A stretch of DNA of 42,013 nt. Source: Nocardia asiatica NBRC 100129. GTDB taxonomy: Bacteria; Actinomycetota; Actinomycetes; Mycobacteriales; Mycobacteriaceae. Below are positions 25,455-32,667 of this stretch, in pieces (the first letter of the stretch is position 1; each line of letters opens with the position of its first letter). Position numbers and translations under genes: made by a program. The notes beneath the pieces were generated by a model that saw nothing but the letters and a program-made list of their open reading frames with translations, made no database searches and was not told where the DNA came from. Location: contig NZ_BAFS01000244.1 of assembly GCF_000308415.1 (NCBI RefSeq), positions 1 to 42,013 on the forward strand, read 5' to 3'.

Positions 25455-26405
25455 ATGTTGGAAACCTCGGCGCGCTTGTTGCGCCTGCTGTCGCTGTTGC
25501 AGACCCCGCGCGACTGGACTGGCGCGGAACTCGCCGAACGACTCGAGGTGGACGTGCGCACCGTGCGCCGGGATGTCGACAAACTGCGGACCCTCGGTTA
25601 CCCGGTGGACGCGACACCCGGCGTGGCCGGTTACCGGCTCGGCGCGGGAGCGAAACTGCCGCCGCTGCTGCTGGACGACGACGAGGCGGTGGCGGTGGCG
25701 CTCGGCCTGCGCACCGCGGCGGGCGGCACCATCGCGGGCATCGAGGACAGTTCGCTGCGCGCCCTCGCCAAACTCGAGCAGGTGCTGCCCGCGCGCCTGC
25801 GTCATCGCGTCGGCATGCTCCAGGCGGCCACGGTCACCGTGCCCGCGGGCGGCCCGACCGTCGATCCGGACGTTCTCACCGCAGTCGCGGCCGCCATCCG
25901 CGACCACCATCGCCTGCGCTTCGACTATCGCGCGCACGACGGCGCCACCTCGTTGCGCACCACCGAGCCGCATCGCCTCGCCCACACCGGTAGGCGGTGG
26001 TACCTGATCGGCTGGGATGTCGATCGCGCGGACTGGCGTACCTATCGCGTCGACCGGCTGCGTCCACGTATCCCGACCGGCCCGCGCTTCACCCCGCGCG
26101 AGGCACCCGACGCCGACCTGTCCGGGTACCTTTCGCGCGGGGTCACGACCGCCCCGTACCGCTACGCGGCTCGCATCACCTTGGGCGTTCCGGCCGAGGT
26201 GGCCGCCGAGCGCATCGCGCCGACCGTCGGGGTGATCGAGGCACTGGATGCCGAGAGTTGCCTGCTGCGCACCGGATCGAATTCCTTGGACGAGCTGGCG
26301 ATCTACGTCGCCACCTTCGGCTTCCTGTTCCAGGTGCACGAACCACCCGAGCTGGTCACGCACATACGCGCCCTCGCCGCGCGCCTCGCCGCGGCGGTCG
26401 AGTGA
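25455..26405 (+). CDS. WYL-domain transcriptional regulator
   Basis: A 316-residue protein with an N-terminal winged helix of HTH_11 type (LLRLLSLLQTPRDWTGAELAERLEVDVRTVRRDVDKLR) and a WYL-type sensor domain (about 135-215; LRFDYRAHDGATSLRTTEPHRLAHTGRRWYLIGWDVDR), followed by a WCX-like C-terminal extension. WYL proteins often sense nucleotides or nucleic acids. GGAGAG nine bases before the ATG is the ribosome site. The divergent epoxide hydrolase gene is the likely target. Confidence 0.9.
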   Translation: MLETSARLLRLLSLLQTPRDWTGAELAERLEVDVRTVRRDVDKLRTLGYPVDATPGVAGYRLGAGAKLPPLLLDDDEAVAVALGLRTAAGGTIAGIEDSSLRALAKLEQVLPARLRHRVGMLQAATVTVPAGGPTVDPDVLTAVAAAIRDHHRLRFDYRAHDGATSLRTTEPHRLAHTGRRWYLIGWDVDRADWRTYRVDRLRPRIPTGPRFTPREAPDADLSGYLSRGVTTAPYRYAARITLGVPAEVAAERIAPTVGVIEALDAESCLLRTGSNSLDELAIYVATFGFLFQVHEPPELVTHIRALAARLAAAVE

Positions 26406-26764
26406 CCCGGTTCAGGCCGCGACGGCGGCGACGGCTTCGATCGCGCACACGGAGCCGGGGCACCGCGAACCCGGCGACCTGGGCAACTGTGATCGCCGGC
26501 GGGTTCGGCCGGTCGCTCATACCTCGGCGAACGCGGCGAATCCGTCCGGTAGCGGCATCCCGCGCCAGCCTGCACCCGATCTGCACGGTCGCTTCCGCAC
26601 TGGCCAGCGGCCCTCGACCCCGTGCCAACCGGCGGCCAAGGCGAGCTTTCGCCGCTACCGCGACCGGGAGTGATCCGCGCACCGGTGTCACAGTCCGCGA
26701 CCGTACTCCGTCGTCTCGATGAAGCGGTGGGAACGCCACCGGCACGACGAGATCGGAGACGGTC
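26406..26764. other. Gene-free gap holding a decayed RidA-like gene and the SDR promoter
   Basis: No intact gene fits this 359-base gap. Its left two thirds read, on the reverse strand, as fragments of a RidA-family protein in shifting frames. The right end has a short inverted repeat (CGGTGG/CCACCG, near 26726-26743) just before the SDR gene, which could be an operator. Confidence 0.5.
26412..26630 (-). pseudogene. RidA/YjgF-like protein remnant with frameshifts
   Basis: Reverse-strand fragments join across frames into a plausible RidA C-terminal half: ASAEATVQIG, then GAGWRGMPLPDGFAAFAEV, then SDRPNPPAITVAQVAGFAVP, then GSVCAIEAVAAVAA and a stop at 26412. The RP-A-T-V...IEAVA pattern is that of RidA proteins. 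One base appears lost near 26520 (GTATGAGC) and one gained in the C-run at 26457-26460. No N-terminal part with a start is recognisable. Decay rather than sequencing error is favoured because more than one lesion is needed. Confidence 0.5.
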
Positions 26765-27541
26765 ATGGCCACGAAGATTCTGGTTACCGGCGGCACCGGC
26801 ACCCTCGGCCGCCAGGTGCTCCCGCTGCTGCGCGCCGCGGACGCCGACGTGCGGGTGCTCAGCCGCGCCGAACGTCCCTCGGCTGACGGGGTGCGGTTCG
26901 TCGCCGGGGATCTGCTGCGCGGCAACGGGATCGATGCCGCGGTGGCGGGCGTCGACACCGTCCTGCACTTGGCGGGTGACGCCAAGGGCGACGAGGTGGC
27001 CACCGCGAACCTGTTGCGGGCCGCTGCCGCCGCGGGCGTCGGGCACATCGTCTACATCTCGGTCACCGCCGCCGATCTGCTTCCGCTGACCTACTTCCGG
27101 GCGAAGTTCGCCGCGGAGCAGGCCGTCGCCGCGTCGGGCATCCCGTGGACCACCCTGCGCGCCGCGCAGTTCCACGACTTCGTACCGAAGCTGGTGGACG
27201 CGATGCTGAAGTCGCCGGTGCTCCCGGTCCTCGGCGGTGCGCGCCTGCAGCCGGTGGACGTGCGCGAAGTCGCCGCGCGACTGGTGGAACTGACGCTCGG
27301 CGCACCCGCCGGGCGGGTGCCGGACCTGGTCGGCCCCGAAGTCTTCGGCATGCGCGACATGGTCCGGGACTATCTGACGACGCTGGGCAAGCGGCGCGCG
27401 CTGCTGACGGTCCCGGTGCCCGGCAAGGCTGGCCGGGTCTACCGCGCGGGCGAGAACCTGGTGACCGACGGCGCCGAGGTGGGCGAACTGACCTGGGCCG
27501 ACTACCTCGCGCAGCGCGCGGGCGCGGTCCGGGCCGGATGA
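26765..27541 (+). CDS. NmrA-like NAD(P)-binding SDR protein
   Basis: A 258-residue atypical short-chain dehydrogenase/NmrA-like protein. It has the NAD(P)-binding glycine motif TGGTGTLGRQV near the N-terminus, VRFVAGDLLRGNGIDAAVAGVDTVLHLAGD, and VYISVTAADLLPLTYFRAKFAAEQAVAASG with Y-x3-K spacing changed, so it may act as a redox sensor or a quinone/ketone reductase. The last third resembles substrate domains of nucleoside-sugar-epimerase-like proteins. GGAGACGG precedes the ATG. It appears to be a single-gene unit. Confidence 0.88.
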   Translation: MATKILVTGGTGTLGRQVLPLLRAADADVRVLSRAERPSADGVRFVAGDLLRGNGIDAAVAGVDTVLHLAGDAKGDEVATANLLRAAAAAGVGHIVYISVTAADLLPLTYFRAKFAAEQAVAASGIPWTTLRAAQFHDFVPKLVDAMLKSPVLPVLGGARLQPVDVREVAARLVELTLGAPAGRVPDLVGPEVFGMRDMVRDYLTTLGKRRALLTVPVPGKAGRVYRAGENLVTDGAEVGELTWADYLAQRAGAVRAG

Positions 27542-27554
27542 CCCGCCGCCCGGC

Positions 27555-27664
27555 TCAGACAACGATCACCGTCTTACCTTGGGCGTGCCCCTCGGCGACA
27601 TGGCCCACCGCCGAGGCGGCCGCCGTGAGCGGGCAGCGCCGCTCGATCACCGGGCGCAGCTTTG
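27555..27664 (-). pseudogene. C-terminal remnant of a zinc-type alcohol dehydrogenase/quinone oxidoreductase
   Basis: The reverse strand codes KLRPVIERRCPLTAAASAV, then GHVAEGHAQGKTVIVV and a stop at 27555. This is the conserved end of medium-chain quinone oxidoreductases (R-P-V-I-x-R-x-F/C-P-L ... G-K-x-V-I-x-V). Similarity stops abruptly at about 27662, exactly where a TetR-like tail begins on the other strand. Only about 36 codons survive, so it cannot be functional. Confidence 0.65.
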
Positions 27665-27712
27665 CTGATCCTGGACGGCCTGGAACGACTGCTCGCCGCG
27701 AACGCGGACTGA
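27662..27712 (+). pseudogene. C-terminal remnant of a TetR-like regulator
   Basis: The forward strand codes LLILDGLERLLAANAD and a stop. The GLD-x-LLDGLERLL pattern is typical of the last helix of TetR proteins. No upstream part of such a gene exists in this frame. It abuts the oxidoreductase remnant without a gap. Confidence 0.5.
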
Positions 27713-27715
27713 CGC

Positions 27716-28189
27716 TCAGTCCATCCGGAACGTGGCCGAGGGGTTGGCCGTGTCGCGGACGATCCGCAGCGCCTCGGACAGCGCGGCGAGTTGCGGCGCG
27801 GTCAGCAATCCGACGAACCAGCGGTCGACGGCGGCGAGATAGTCCGGCAGCACCTGCGCGAGCCGTGCCGCACCGGCCTCGGTGAGCACCGCATGGGCGC
27901 CCCGCCGATCCTCCGGGTCCAGCTCGCGTTCCACCAGACCGGCGCGGGCCAGCCGATCGACCAGTCGCGTCACGCCGCTGGTGGACAGCGTGGTCTGCGC
28001 CGCCAGCTCCGACATACGCAACCGACGCCCCGGCGAACGGCTCAGCCGCATCAGGGCGTTCAGATCCAACCCGGACAAGCCGTGCGCCTTCCACACCGGC
28101 TCCAGCTTCGCCACCACGCCGCCGTGAGCCTCGAACAGCAGGCCCATCGTGGTCAGACGGGGATCGTCGAACAGCTCGGTCATGTCCAT
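27716..28189 (-). CDS. MarR-family transcriptional regulator
   Basis: A 157-residue MarR protein. The winged helix reads LRMSELAAQTTLSTSGVTRLVDRLARAGLVERELDPEDRRGAHAVLTEAG, including the conserved wing D-x-R residues (DPEDRRG). N- and C-terminal helices for dimerisation are present and the length is standard. ATG 28189 is the only sensible start. It is divergent from an SGNH hydrolase gene, and the shared region carries mirrored 16-base arms that overlap both likely -35 elements. Repression of both genes with release by a small aromatic or lipophilic ligand is the family habit. Confidence 0.9.
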   Translation of the reverse strand: MDMTELFDDPRLTTMGLLFEAHGGVVAKLEPVWKAHGLSGLDLNALMRLSRSPGRRLRMSELAAQTTLSTSGVTRLVDRLARAGLVERELDPEDRRGAHAVLTEAGAARLAQVLPDYLAAVDRWFVGLLTAPQLAALSEALRIVRDTANPSATFRMD

Positions 28190-28209
28190 GGGGCGAATCT
28201 ACCGCCAGA

Positions 28210-28272
28210 TAGTTGACACGAGGAAAAAGTAGTCGTACAAATATGCGTACGCATTATTCCTCGCGTCAACTA
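28210..28272. promoter_or_regulatory. Mirrored divergent promoter/operator arms
   Basis: Left arm TAGTTGACACGAGGAA (28210-28225) and right arm TTCCTCGCGTCAACTA (28257-28272) are reverse complements in 15 of 16 positions. The left arm holds a -35 TTGACA (28213-28218) followed after 17 bases by TACAAA (28236-28241) for the rightward gene. The right arm holds TTGACG on the reverse strand, followed after about 17 bases by a weaker GCATAT for marR. The centre contains GCGTACGC. Probable MarR-controlled divergent promoters. Confidence 0.65.
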
Positions 28273-28284
28273 ATGGAGGTCGCC

Positions 28285-29436
28285 ATGTCGTCCACCGCCT
28301 GGATCGCCGGATTCCGCACCGCGGTGATCCGTCCGGACGAGCAAGTCAGATTCGCGGACTCGCGCGCGTTCACCGACCGGACGGTGCGTCAAGTGCTGCA
28401 CCTGGCGGGCGGCGGCGCGCAGGTGCGGATCGGGCTGACCAACCGTTACGGGAAGACGCCGCTGGCCGTCGGCGCGGCGCGGATCGCCCTGCGCAAGACC
28501 GGCAGTGAGATCGTCGCCGAGACCGACAGCGTGCTGCGGTTCGGCGGAGCCGAGCAGGTCCTCGTCCCGGTGGGCGGCGAAATTTACAGCGATCCGGTGG
28601 ATCTGGCCGTCTCGGCGGGCGCGGATCTGGCGCTGAGCCTCTATCTGCCCGGCCCCACGGGGCTGGCGACCTTCTCGCACCAGCCCGGCGAGACCGCGTA
28701 TATCGCGGACGGCGATGTCGCGGACCAAGCGGCGATCGACCCCGCCGAGGAGGTACCCGGGCGGTTCTTCGTCGTCGGCGTCGATGTGCTCGCGCCCGCG
28801 GACACGCCGGTGGCCGTCGCGTTCGGCGACTCCTGGTTCGAAGGCGTCGGCACCACACTCGGCGCGAACCGCCGGTCGGTGGACGTGCTCAACGCGCGCC
28901 TGGACCGGGGCTGGGTGGTCAACCAGGGCATCGCGGGAAGCCGACTGCTGCTCGACGCGGTGGGCGAGTCGGGCCTGGCCCGCTTCGATCGCGACGCGCT
29001 GGAGGTGCCCGGCGTGACCAGCGTGCTGATCAATTTCGGCATCAACGACCTCAGCCTGGGCGGCATGACGGGCCAGCCGCCCGCGACCGCGGACGACTTG
29101 ATCGCGGGCTTCACCACCCTCGCCCGGCGCGCGCACGCGGCCGGGCTCACCGTCCACGCCGCCACGATCGGTCCCTACGCCGGCGTCATCTACGAAGATC
29201 TGCACGTGGCGGTGGCACAGCCGGCCCGTCGGCGGGTGAACGAATGGCTGCGCGGCACCGACGTCTTCGATTCGGTGTTCGACGTGGCGCGTGCGGTCGA
29301 GGATCCGCAGCGGCCCGGCTTCATCCGCCCCGAGTTCGACAGCGGCGACGGTATGCACCTCAACGACGCCGGCGCCCGAGCCATGGCCGAAAGCGTCGAC
29401 GTCGCGGCGCTTTTCCGTGGTTCGGCCGACCGCTAG
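28285..29436 (+). CDS. SGNH/GDSL-type hydrolase
   Basis: A 383-residue protein with an N-terminal beta-rich domain of about 170 residues and a C-terminal SGNH esterase domain. The catalytic S183 is in AFGDSWFEG, the Gly block in NQGIAGSRLL, N254 in NFGINDLS, and D355/H358 in DGMHLND. There is no signal peptide, unlike many secreted GDSL lipases, so it probably acts in the cytoplasm on a sugar, acetyl or lipid ester. ATG 28285 has TGGAGG at the right distance; earlier in-frame starts lie inside the mirrored promoter arms. It ends by overlapping the convergent TetR gene by four bases. Confidence 0.88.
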   Translation: MSSTAWIAGFRTAVIRPDEQVRFADSRAFTDRTVRQVLHLAGGGAQVRIGLTNRYGKTPLAVGAARIALRKTGSEIVAETDSVLRFGGAEQVLVPVGGEIYSDPVDLAVSAGADLALSLYLPGPTGLATFSHQPGETAYIADGDVADQAAIDPAEEVPGRFFVVGVDVLAPADTPVAVAFGDSWFEGVGTTLGANRRSVDVLNARLDRGWVVNQGIAGSRLLLDAVGESGLARFDRDALEVPGVTSVLINFGINDLSLGGMTGQPPATADDLIAGFTTLARRAHAAGLTVHAATIGPYAGVIYEDLHVAVAQPARRRVNEWLRGTDVFDSVFDVARAVEDPQRPGFIRPEFDSGDGMHLNDAGARAMAESVDVAALFRGSADR

Positions 29437-30044
29437 GGCTCCAGACCGCGCAGCACGATCTGGACACCACCCCGGAATTCGTCGTCGGCCGACATGCCCT
29501 TGGCCTGGCCCGCGGTCTGGGCCAGATGCGGGTAGTCGGCGGCGGGAAGTTCGGCCATAGCGATCGTTCCCCGGCCCGGCAACGGCGCGTAGTGCATGTT
29601 CTGGAGATAGCCGATCAGGAAGGCGATCAGCGTGCGCTGGGCGATGACGCGGGCGCGTCCGGTGAAGCCGCCCTCGGTGAGCACGGCGAGCATCGCTTCC
29701 ATCACGCGCAGCGATTCCACCGACGACTGCCGGTGCCGCAGCACGAGCGGCACGGCCGCGGGATGGGCCGAGAACCCGTCGCGGATGTGCTCGAGCAACA
29801 CCGTCACGCGCGCTTTCCAATCGCTTCCGGCGGGGAGCGAGGTGTCGATCGAAGCGAACACCTGGTCTGCCACCAGCACCTCGAGCGCATCGCGGTCGCG
29901 CACGTAGCGGTACAGGGCCATGGTCGCCATGCCCAGCTCCTTGGCCACCGCGCGCATGGTCAGTGCGGACAGACCGTCGCGGTCGAGCACGGCGAGAGCC
30001 GCCGCGACGACATCGGCGGTGGTCAGCGAACGGGGACGGGGCAC
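29433..30044 (-). CDS. TetR-family regulator (TetR_C-like)
   Basis: A 203-residue TetR protein with a short basic N-terminus and the helix-turn-helix LTMRAVAKELGMATMALYRYVRDRDALEVLV, a form shared with TetR-class regulators that have a C-terminal tetracyclin-repressor-like domain. It is divergent from the peroxiredoxin-like operon. A 27-base palindrome overlapping that operon's transcription start is the probable binding site. Ligand unknown; given the target genes, a reactive small molecule or quinone is plausible. Confidence 0.9.
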   Translation of the reverse strand: MPRPRSLTTADVVAAALAVLDRDGLSALTMRAVAKELGMATMALYRYVRDRDALEVLVADQVFASIDTSLPAGSDWKARVTVLLEHIRDGFSAHPAAVPLVLRHRQSSVESLRVMEAMLAVLTEGGFTGRARVIAQRTLIAFLIGYLQNMHYAPLPGRGTIAMAELPAADYPHLAQTAGQAKGMSADDEFRGGVQIVLRGLEP

Positions 30045-30047
30045 GGA

Positions 30048-30077
30048 TTGACAGCGTACAAGCTACGCGCATACTGG
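30048..30077 (+). promoter_or_regulatory. Promoter of the peroxiredoxin-like operon
   Basis: A consensus -35 TTGACA (30048-30053) is followed after 16 bases by CATACT (30070-30075) or after 18 by TACTGG. The operator palindrome begins one base after the second candidate. Confidence 0.6.
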
Positions 30078-30104
30078 TCGTAGGCGTACGAAGTACACCT
30101 ACGA
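30078..30104. promoter_or_regulatory. 27-base palindromic TetR operator
   Basis: Outer arms TCGTAGG and CCTACGA are perfect, and inner GTAC repeats are symmetric around a central GAA; only one other pair mismatches. It covers the expected transcription start of the rightward operon, next to the divergent TetR gene, which is a classical autoregulated operator layout. Confidence 0.75.
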
Positions 30105-30114
30105 AAGGAGCCCC

Positions 30115-30672
30115 ATGTCGCTGCCGCCCGCAGTCCCGGACCGGACGCTGGTCACCGTGTCCGGTGCGCAGGTCCTCGTGCCGGACCCGGATCGCCTCGT
30201 CCACCTGCAATTCCGCCGCTTCGCCGGATGCCCGGTGTGCAACCTGCACTTGCGCACGATCGTCGCCCGCCGCGCGGAGATCGCCGCCGCGGGCATCCGC
30301 GAAGTGGTCGTCTTCCATTCCAGCGCGGCGGAATTGCGCAAGTACACCGCCGAAATGCCACTCGACGTGATCGCCGACCCGGACCGGAAGCTGTACCGCG
30401 AATTCGGTGTCGAGAACTCACCGCGTGCGCTGCTCGACCCGCGCGGCTGGCCCGCCATCCTGCGCGGCGTCACCCACGCCGCGTACGCGACCCTGCGCCG
30501 CAGGCAGGCCGCCCCGCCCACCACACCCGAAGGGGGCAGCCTCGGACTGCCCGCCGACTTCTTGATCTCCCCCGACGGACGCGTGCTCGCCGCGAAGCAC
30601 GGCACGCACGTCTACGATCAATGGTCGGTCGACGAACTGCTCGCACTGGTCCCGGCGGAGCGTCACGCGTGA
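30115..30672 (+). CDS. Peroxiredoxin-like (AhpC/TSA-type thioredoxin-fold) protein
   Basis: A 185-residue thioredoxin-fold protein of the peroxiredoxin-like group: LQFRRFAGCPVCNLHLR with C39 and C42 as a CxxC pair, AAAGIREVVVFHSSAAELRKY, DVIADPDRKLYREFGVE, and LPADFLISPDGRVLAAKHGTHVYDQWSVDELLAL. The CPVC motif makes it look more like a thiol oxidoreductase than a classical peroxidase. AAAGGAG lies nine bases before the ATG, directly after the operator. It heads a three-gene operon with overlapping stops and starts. Confidence 0.9.
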   Translation: MSLPPAVPDRTLVTVSGAQVLVPDPDRLVHLQFRRFAGCPVCNLHLRTIVARRAEIAAAGIREVVVFHSSAAELRKYTAEMPLDVIADPDRKLYREFGVENSPRALLDPRGWPAILRGVTHAAYATLRRRQAAPPTTPEGGSLGLPADFLISPDGRVLAAKHGTHVYDQWSVDELLALVPAERHA

Positions 30673-31151
30673 GAATCGCCGCAAGACCGCTGGTGGCGCG
30701 AGCATTCGCGCTGGTTTTCGGCGGGTTGCTCGCCGGTGCGTTCGGCTATGGAGCGGTCAACGTCCTCTACGCGTTCCGCAAAGTTCCCCTGGATGTGCGC
30801 TTCACCTTCCACACCGCCTTGATGAGCGTGAACGGCCTGGTCATGCAATCGCTGATGGGCCTGACCATTGTGAGCGCGCTGACCCTCGCCACCCGATCCA
30901 CCGGACGGGCCCGCCTACTCGCCGGTGGCGCGGGCGTCCTGGCCGTCTCGGCGTTCCTCATCACCCGCCTCGGCAACGTCCCGATCAACCAGAAGATCAA
31001 GGTATGGGCGGTCAGCGGCCCACCGGCCGACTACGCCGAAATCCTCGGCCGCTGGGAGGCATTCCACTTCGCGCGCACGGCCTGCGCGCTGGTGGCCTTC
31101 CTCCTCGTAGTGCTGACCACCCTGCTCCCCGCGAAAGAAGCCCGCTCATGA
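30669..31151 (+). CDS. DUF1772 (anthrone-oxygenase-like) membrane protein
   Basis: A 160-residue protein with four hydrophobic segments. LDVRFTFHTALMSVNGLVMQ and TRLGNVPINQKIKVWAVSGPPADYAEILGRWEAFHFART match the N-x-PIN ... W ... W-x-x-x-H-x-x-R pattern of DUF1772, the family that includes fungal anthrone oxygenases. GTG 30669 overlaps the previous stop, and its own stop overlaps the next start. It may act on aromatic or quinone compounds at the membrane; the bacterial role is unproven. Confidence 0.85.
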   Translation: MRIAARPLVARAFALVFGGLLAGAFGYGAVNVLYAFRKVPLDVRFTFHTALMSVNGLVMQSLMGLTIVSALTLATRSTGRARLLAGGAGVLAVSAFLITRLGNVPINQKIKVWAVSGPPADYAEILGRWEAFHFARTACALVAFLLVVLTTLLPAKEARS

Positions 31152-31762
31152 TGACCGTCGAACTGTTCGTCTCCGACGAAACCCTGACCGCCGACCGCAA
31201 ACGCGCCCTCGCCCAGCGCATTCTGCGCGACCTGACCACCGAGCCCGGCGCGCCGGATGCGGTGCTGGCGAAAGCCAGAGAGCTGACCCATGTGCTGGTG
31301 CGCGACGCCGACGCGTGGGCCACCGGAGGACCCGCCCTGGACGACGCGCCGCGCTACCTCGCGCGGCTCACCGTCCCCGGCTCCTGGGCCAACAACGCCG
31401 AATTCGGCGGCCACGTGATCCCCCTGATCACCAAGGCCATCGCCGACTCCGAACCCGACCCGGACCGCCTGACCCGCGACCCGCACTGCGTGGTCCAGAT
31501 CGTCGGCCTCCGCGAGAACAACCTCGGCACCTTCGGCCACACCCTCACCGCCACCGAGATCACCAAATTGATGACCGAGGACTACCGAGCCTCCGCTACC
31601 CACGCCGAACCCCCCGAGGGCCACGCCATCGACCCCATCTGTGGCATGACCGTGGACCTCTCCACGGCCCGATTCACCCTCACCCACGAGGGCACTTCGT
31701 ACGCCTTCTGCGCCCCCGTCTGCCGCAAGGTCTTCGCCGAAGACCACGCACTCCCACTCTGA
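31148..31762 (+). CDS. Tautomerase-like/YHS-domain fusion protein
   Basis: A 204-residue protein. The first 140 residues look like a tautomerase-superfamily pair of beta-alpha-beta units (MTVELFVSDETLTADRKRALAQRIL; VVQIVGLRENNLGTFGHTLTATEITKLM), but the residue after Met is not proline, the catalytic base of true tautomerases. The C-terminal 45 residues form a YHS domain with DPICGMTVD (C165), YAFCAPVCRKVF (C188, C192), a small metal-binding unit seen in oxygenase and metal-handling proteins. It is the last gene of the operon. Binding of a metal or a ligand rather than tautomerase activity is likely. Confidence 0.75.
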   Translation: MMTVELFVSDETLTADRKRALAQRILRDLTTEPGAPDAVLAKARELTHVLVRDADAWATGGPALDDAPRYLARLTVPGSWANNAEFGGHVIPLITKAIADSEPDPDRLTRDPHCVVQIVGLRENNLGTFGHTLTATEITKLMTEDYRASATHAEPPEGHAIDPICGMTVDLSTARFTLTHEGTSYAFCAPVCRKVFAEDHALPL

Positions 31763-31768
31763 ACTGTT

Positions 31769-31816
31769 CCGCGAGTGGCACCCGGTGAACTCCAGCGTTC
31801 CGCGTGCCACTCGCGG
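31769..31816. terminator. Bidirectional hairpin between convergent genes
   Basis: Perfect 13-base arms CCGCGAGTGGCAC (31769-31781) and GTGCCACTCGCGG (31804-31816) with a 22-base loop lie between the stop codons of the YHS gene and the convergent XRE gene. No T-run is present. Confidence 0.6.
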
Positions 31817-31827
31817 TGGGCGCGCCG

Positions 31828-32667
31828 TCAGGCCGGTCGGCGGCGGTCCAGGGCGGACCTGATCAAGGCCCTGGCCTTCTCTCCGGTCATCGACTGGCGC
31901 GCCAGGATATCGAAAGCATGACCGTAGAGGGCGATCTCGCGCGGCTGGGTGATGGTTATCTCCGCGGTGTGCCCTTCCACCTTCACCATACGGTTGTCGA
32001 ACATCGTGAAGTTCTCCAGAACTACATGAGCGGGAGCCGTCAACGGGACTATCCCCAGCGTCACGCGGGGCATACCCGTGATCGAGTGCAACCGTTCCAG
32101 TTGCCCGATCATCACGGCGTCTCCGCCGACCGATGTGTAGAGCGACCGTTCACTGATGATGAAGTGGAACCGGTGATCTCGTTTCGACAAAACCTTCTGG
32201 CGCTCCATACGTTTGGTGACACCGGCGTCGATGTCGTTCGGAAGACGATAGAACTCGATGACGCTCCGCAGTTTGGCTTCGGCGTAGTCGGCGGTTTGCA
32301 GCAAACCGGGGACGATCTGCGGGTCGTAGTTGCGCACGAACGCCGCTTCGGCCTCCAGTTCGGCATACAACTGCTGTCCACGTTTGACGCCCGCGCCTAG
32401 TAAACGCCGGTATTCCAGATATGCCGTGTCGATGTTGTGCAACGTGGCCAGCAGGTCGGCGAGCTGCTCCTGCCCGGCGCAATGGCGGCAATACGCACGG
32501 ATGTCGTCATTCGACGGCTTGATTCGTCCGTGCTCGATTCGAGAGACCTTGGACTCGTGCCAGCCCTCACGGACGGCAAGCTCCCGGCCGCTCACCCCGG
32601 CATCGCGTCTCATTTCGCGCAGCCGTTGGCCGAGTGCCGCTCGCGCGTCCTGTATCGAACTGGTCAC
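31828..32667 (-). CDS. XRE-family regulator with DUF5753 (WhiJ-type)
   Basis: A 279-residue protein with an N-terminal XRE helix-turn-helix (LGQRLREMRRDAGVSGRELAVREGWHESKVSRIEHGRIKPS) and a C-terminal DUF5753-type domain (FVRNYDPQIVPGLLQTADYAEAKLRSVI, HFIISERSLYTSVG, MPRVTLGIVPLTAPAH, ENFTMFDNRMVKVEGHTAEITI). This architecture is that of Streptomyces WhiJ-like regulators, found in many copies beside small partner genes. GTG 32667 overlaps the stop of the DUF6879 gene, so the two are coupled. Base composition is less GC-rich than the metabolic genes around it. Confidence 0.92.
   Translation of the reverse strand: MTSSIQDARAALGQRLREMRRDAGVSGRELAVREGWHESKVSRIEHGRIKPSNDDIRAYCRHCAGQEQLADLLATLHNIDTAYLEYRRLLGAGVKRGQQLYAELEAEAAFVRNYDPQIVPGLLQTADYAEAKLRSVIEFYRLPNDIDAGVTKRMERQKVLSKRDHRFHFIISERSLYTSVGGDAVMIGQLERLHSITGMPRVTLGIVPLTAPAHVVLENFTMFDNRMVKVEGHTAEITITQPREIALYGHAFDILARQSMTGEKARALIRSALDRRRPA

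Noticed and set aside
28270..30318. Long minus-strand open frame across the SGNH and TetR genes
   Set aside because: No domain similarity; it runs antisense to the well-supported SGNH hydrolase and out of frame with TetR.
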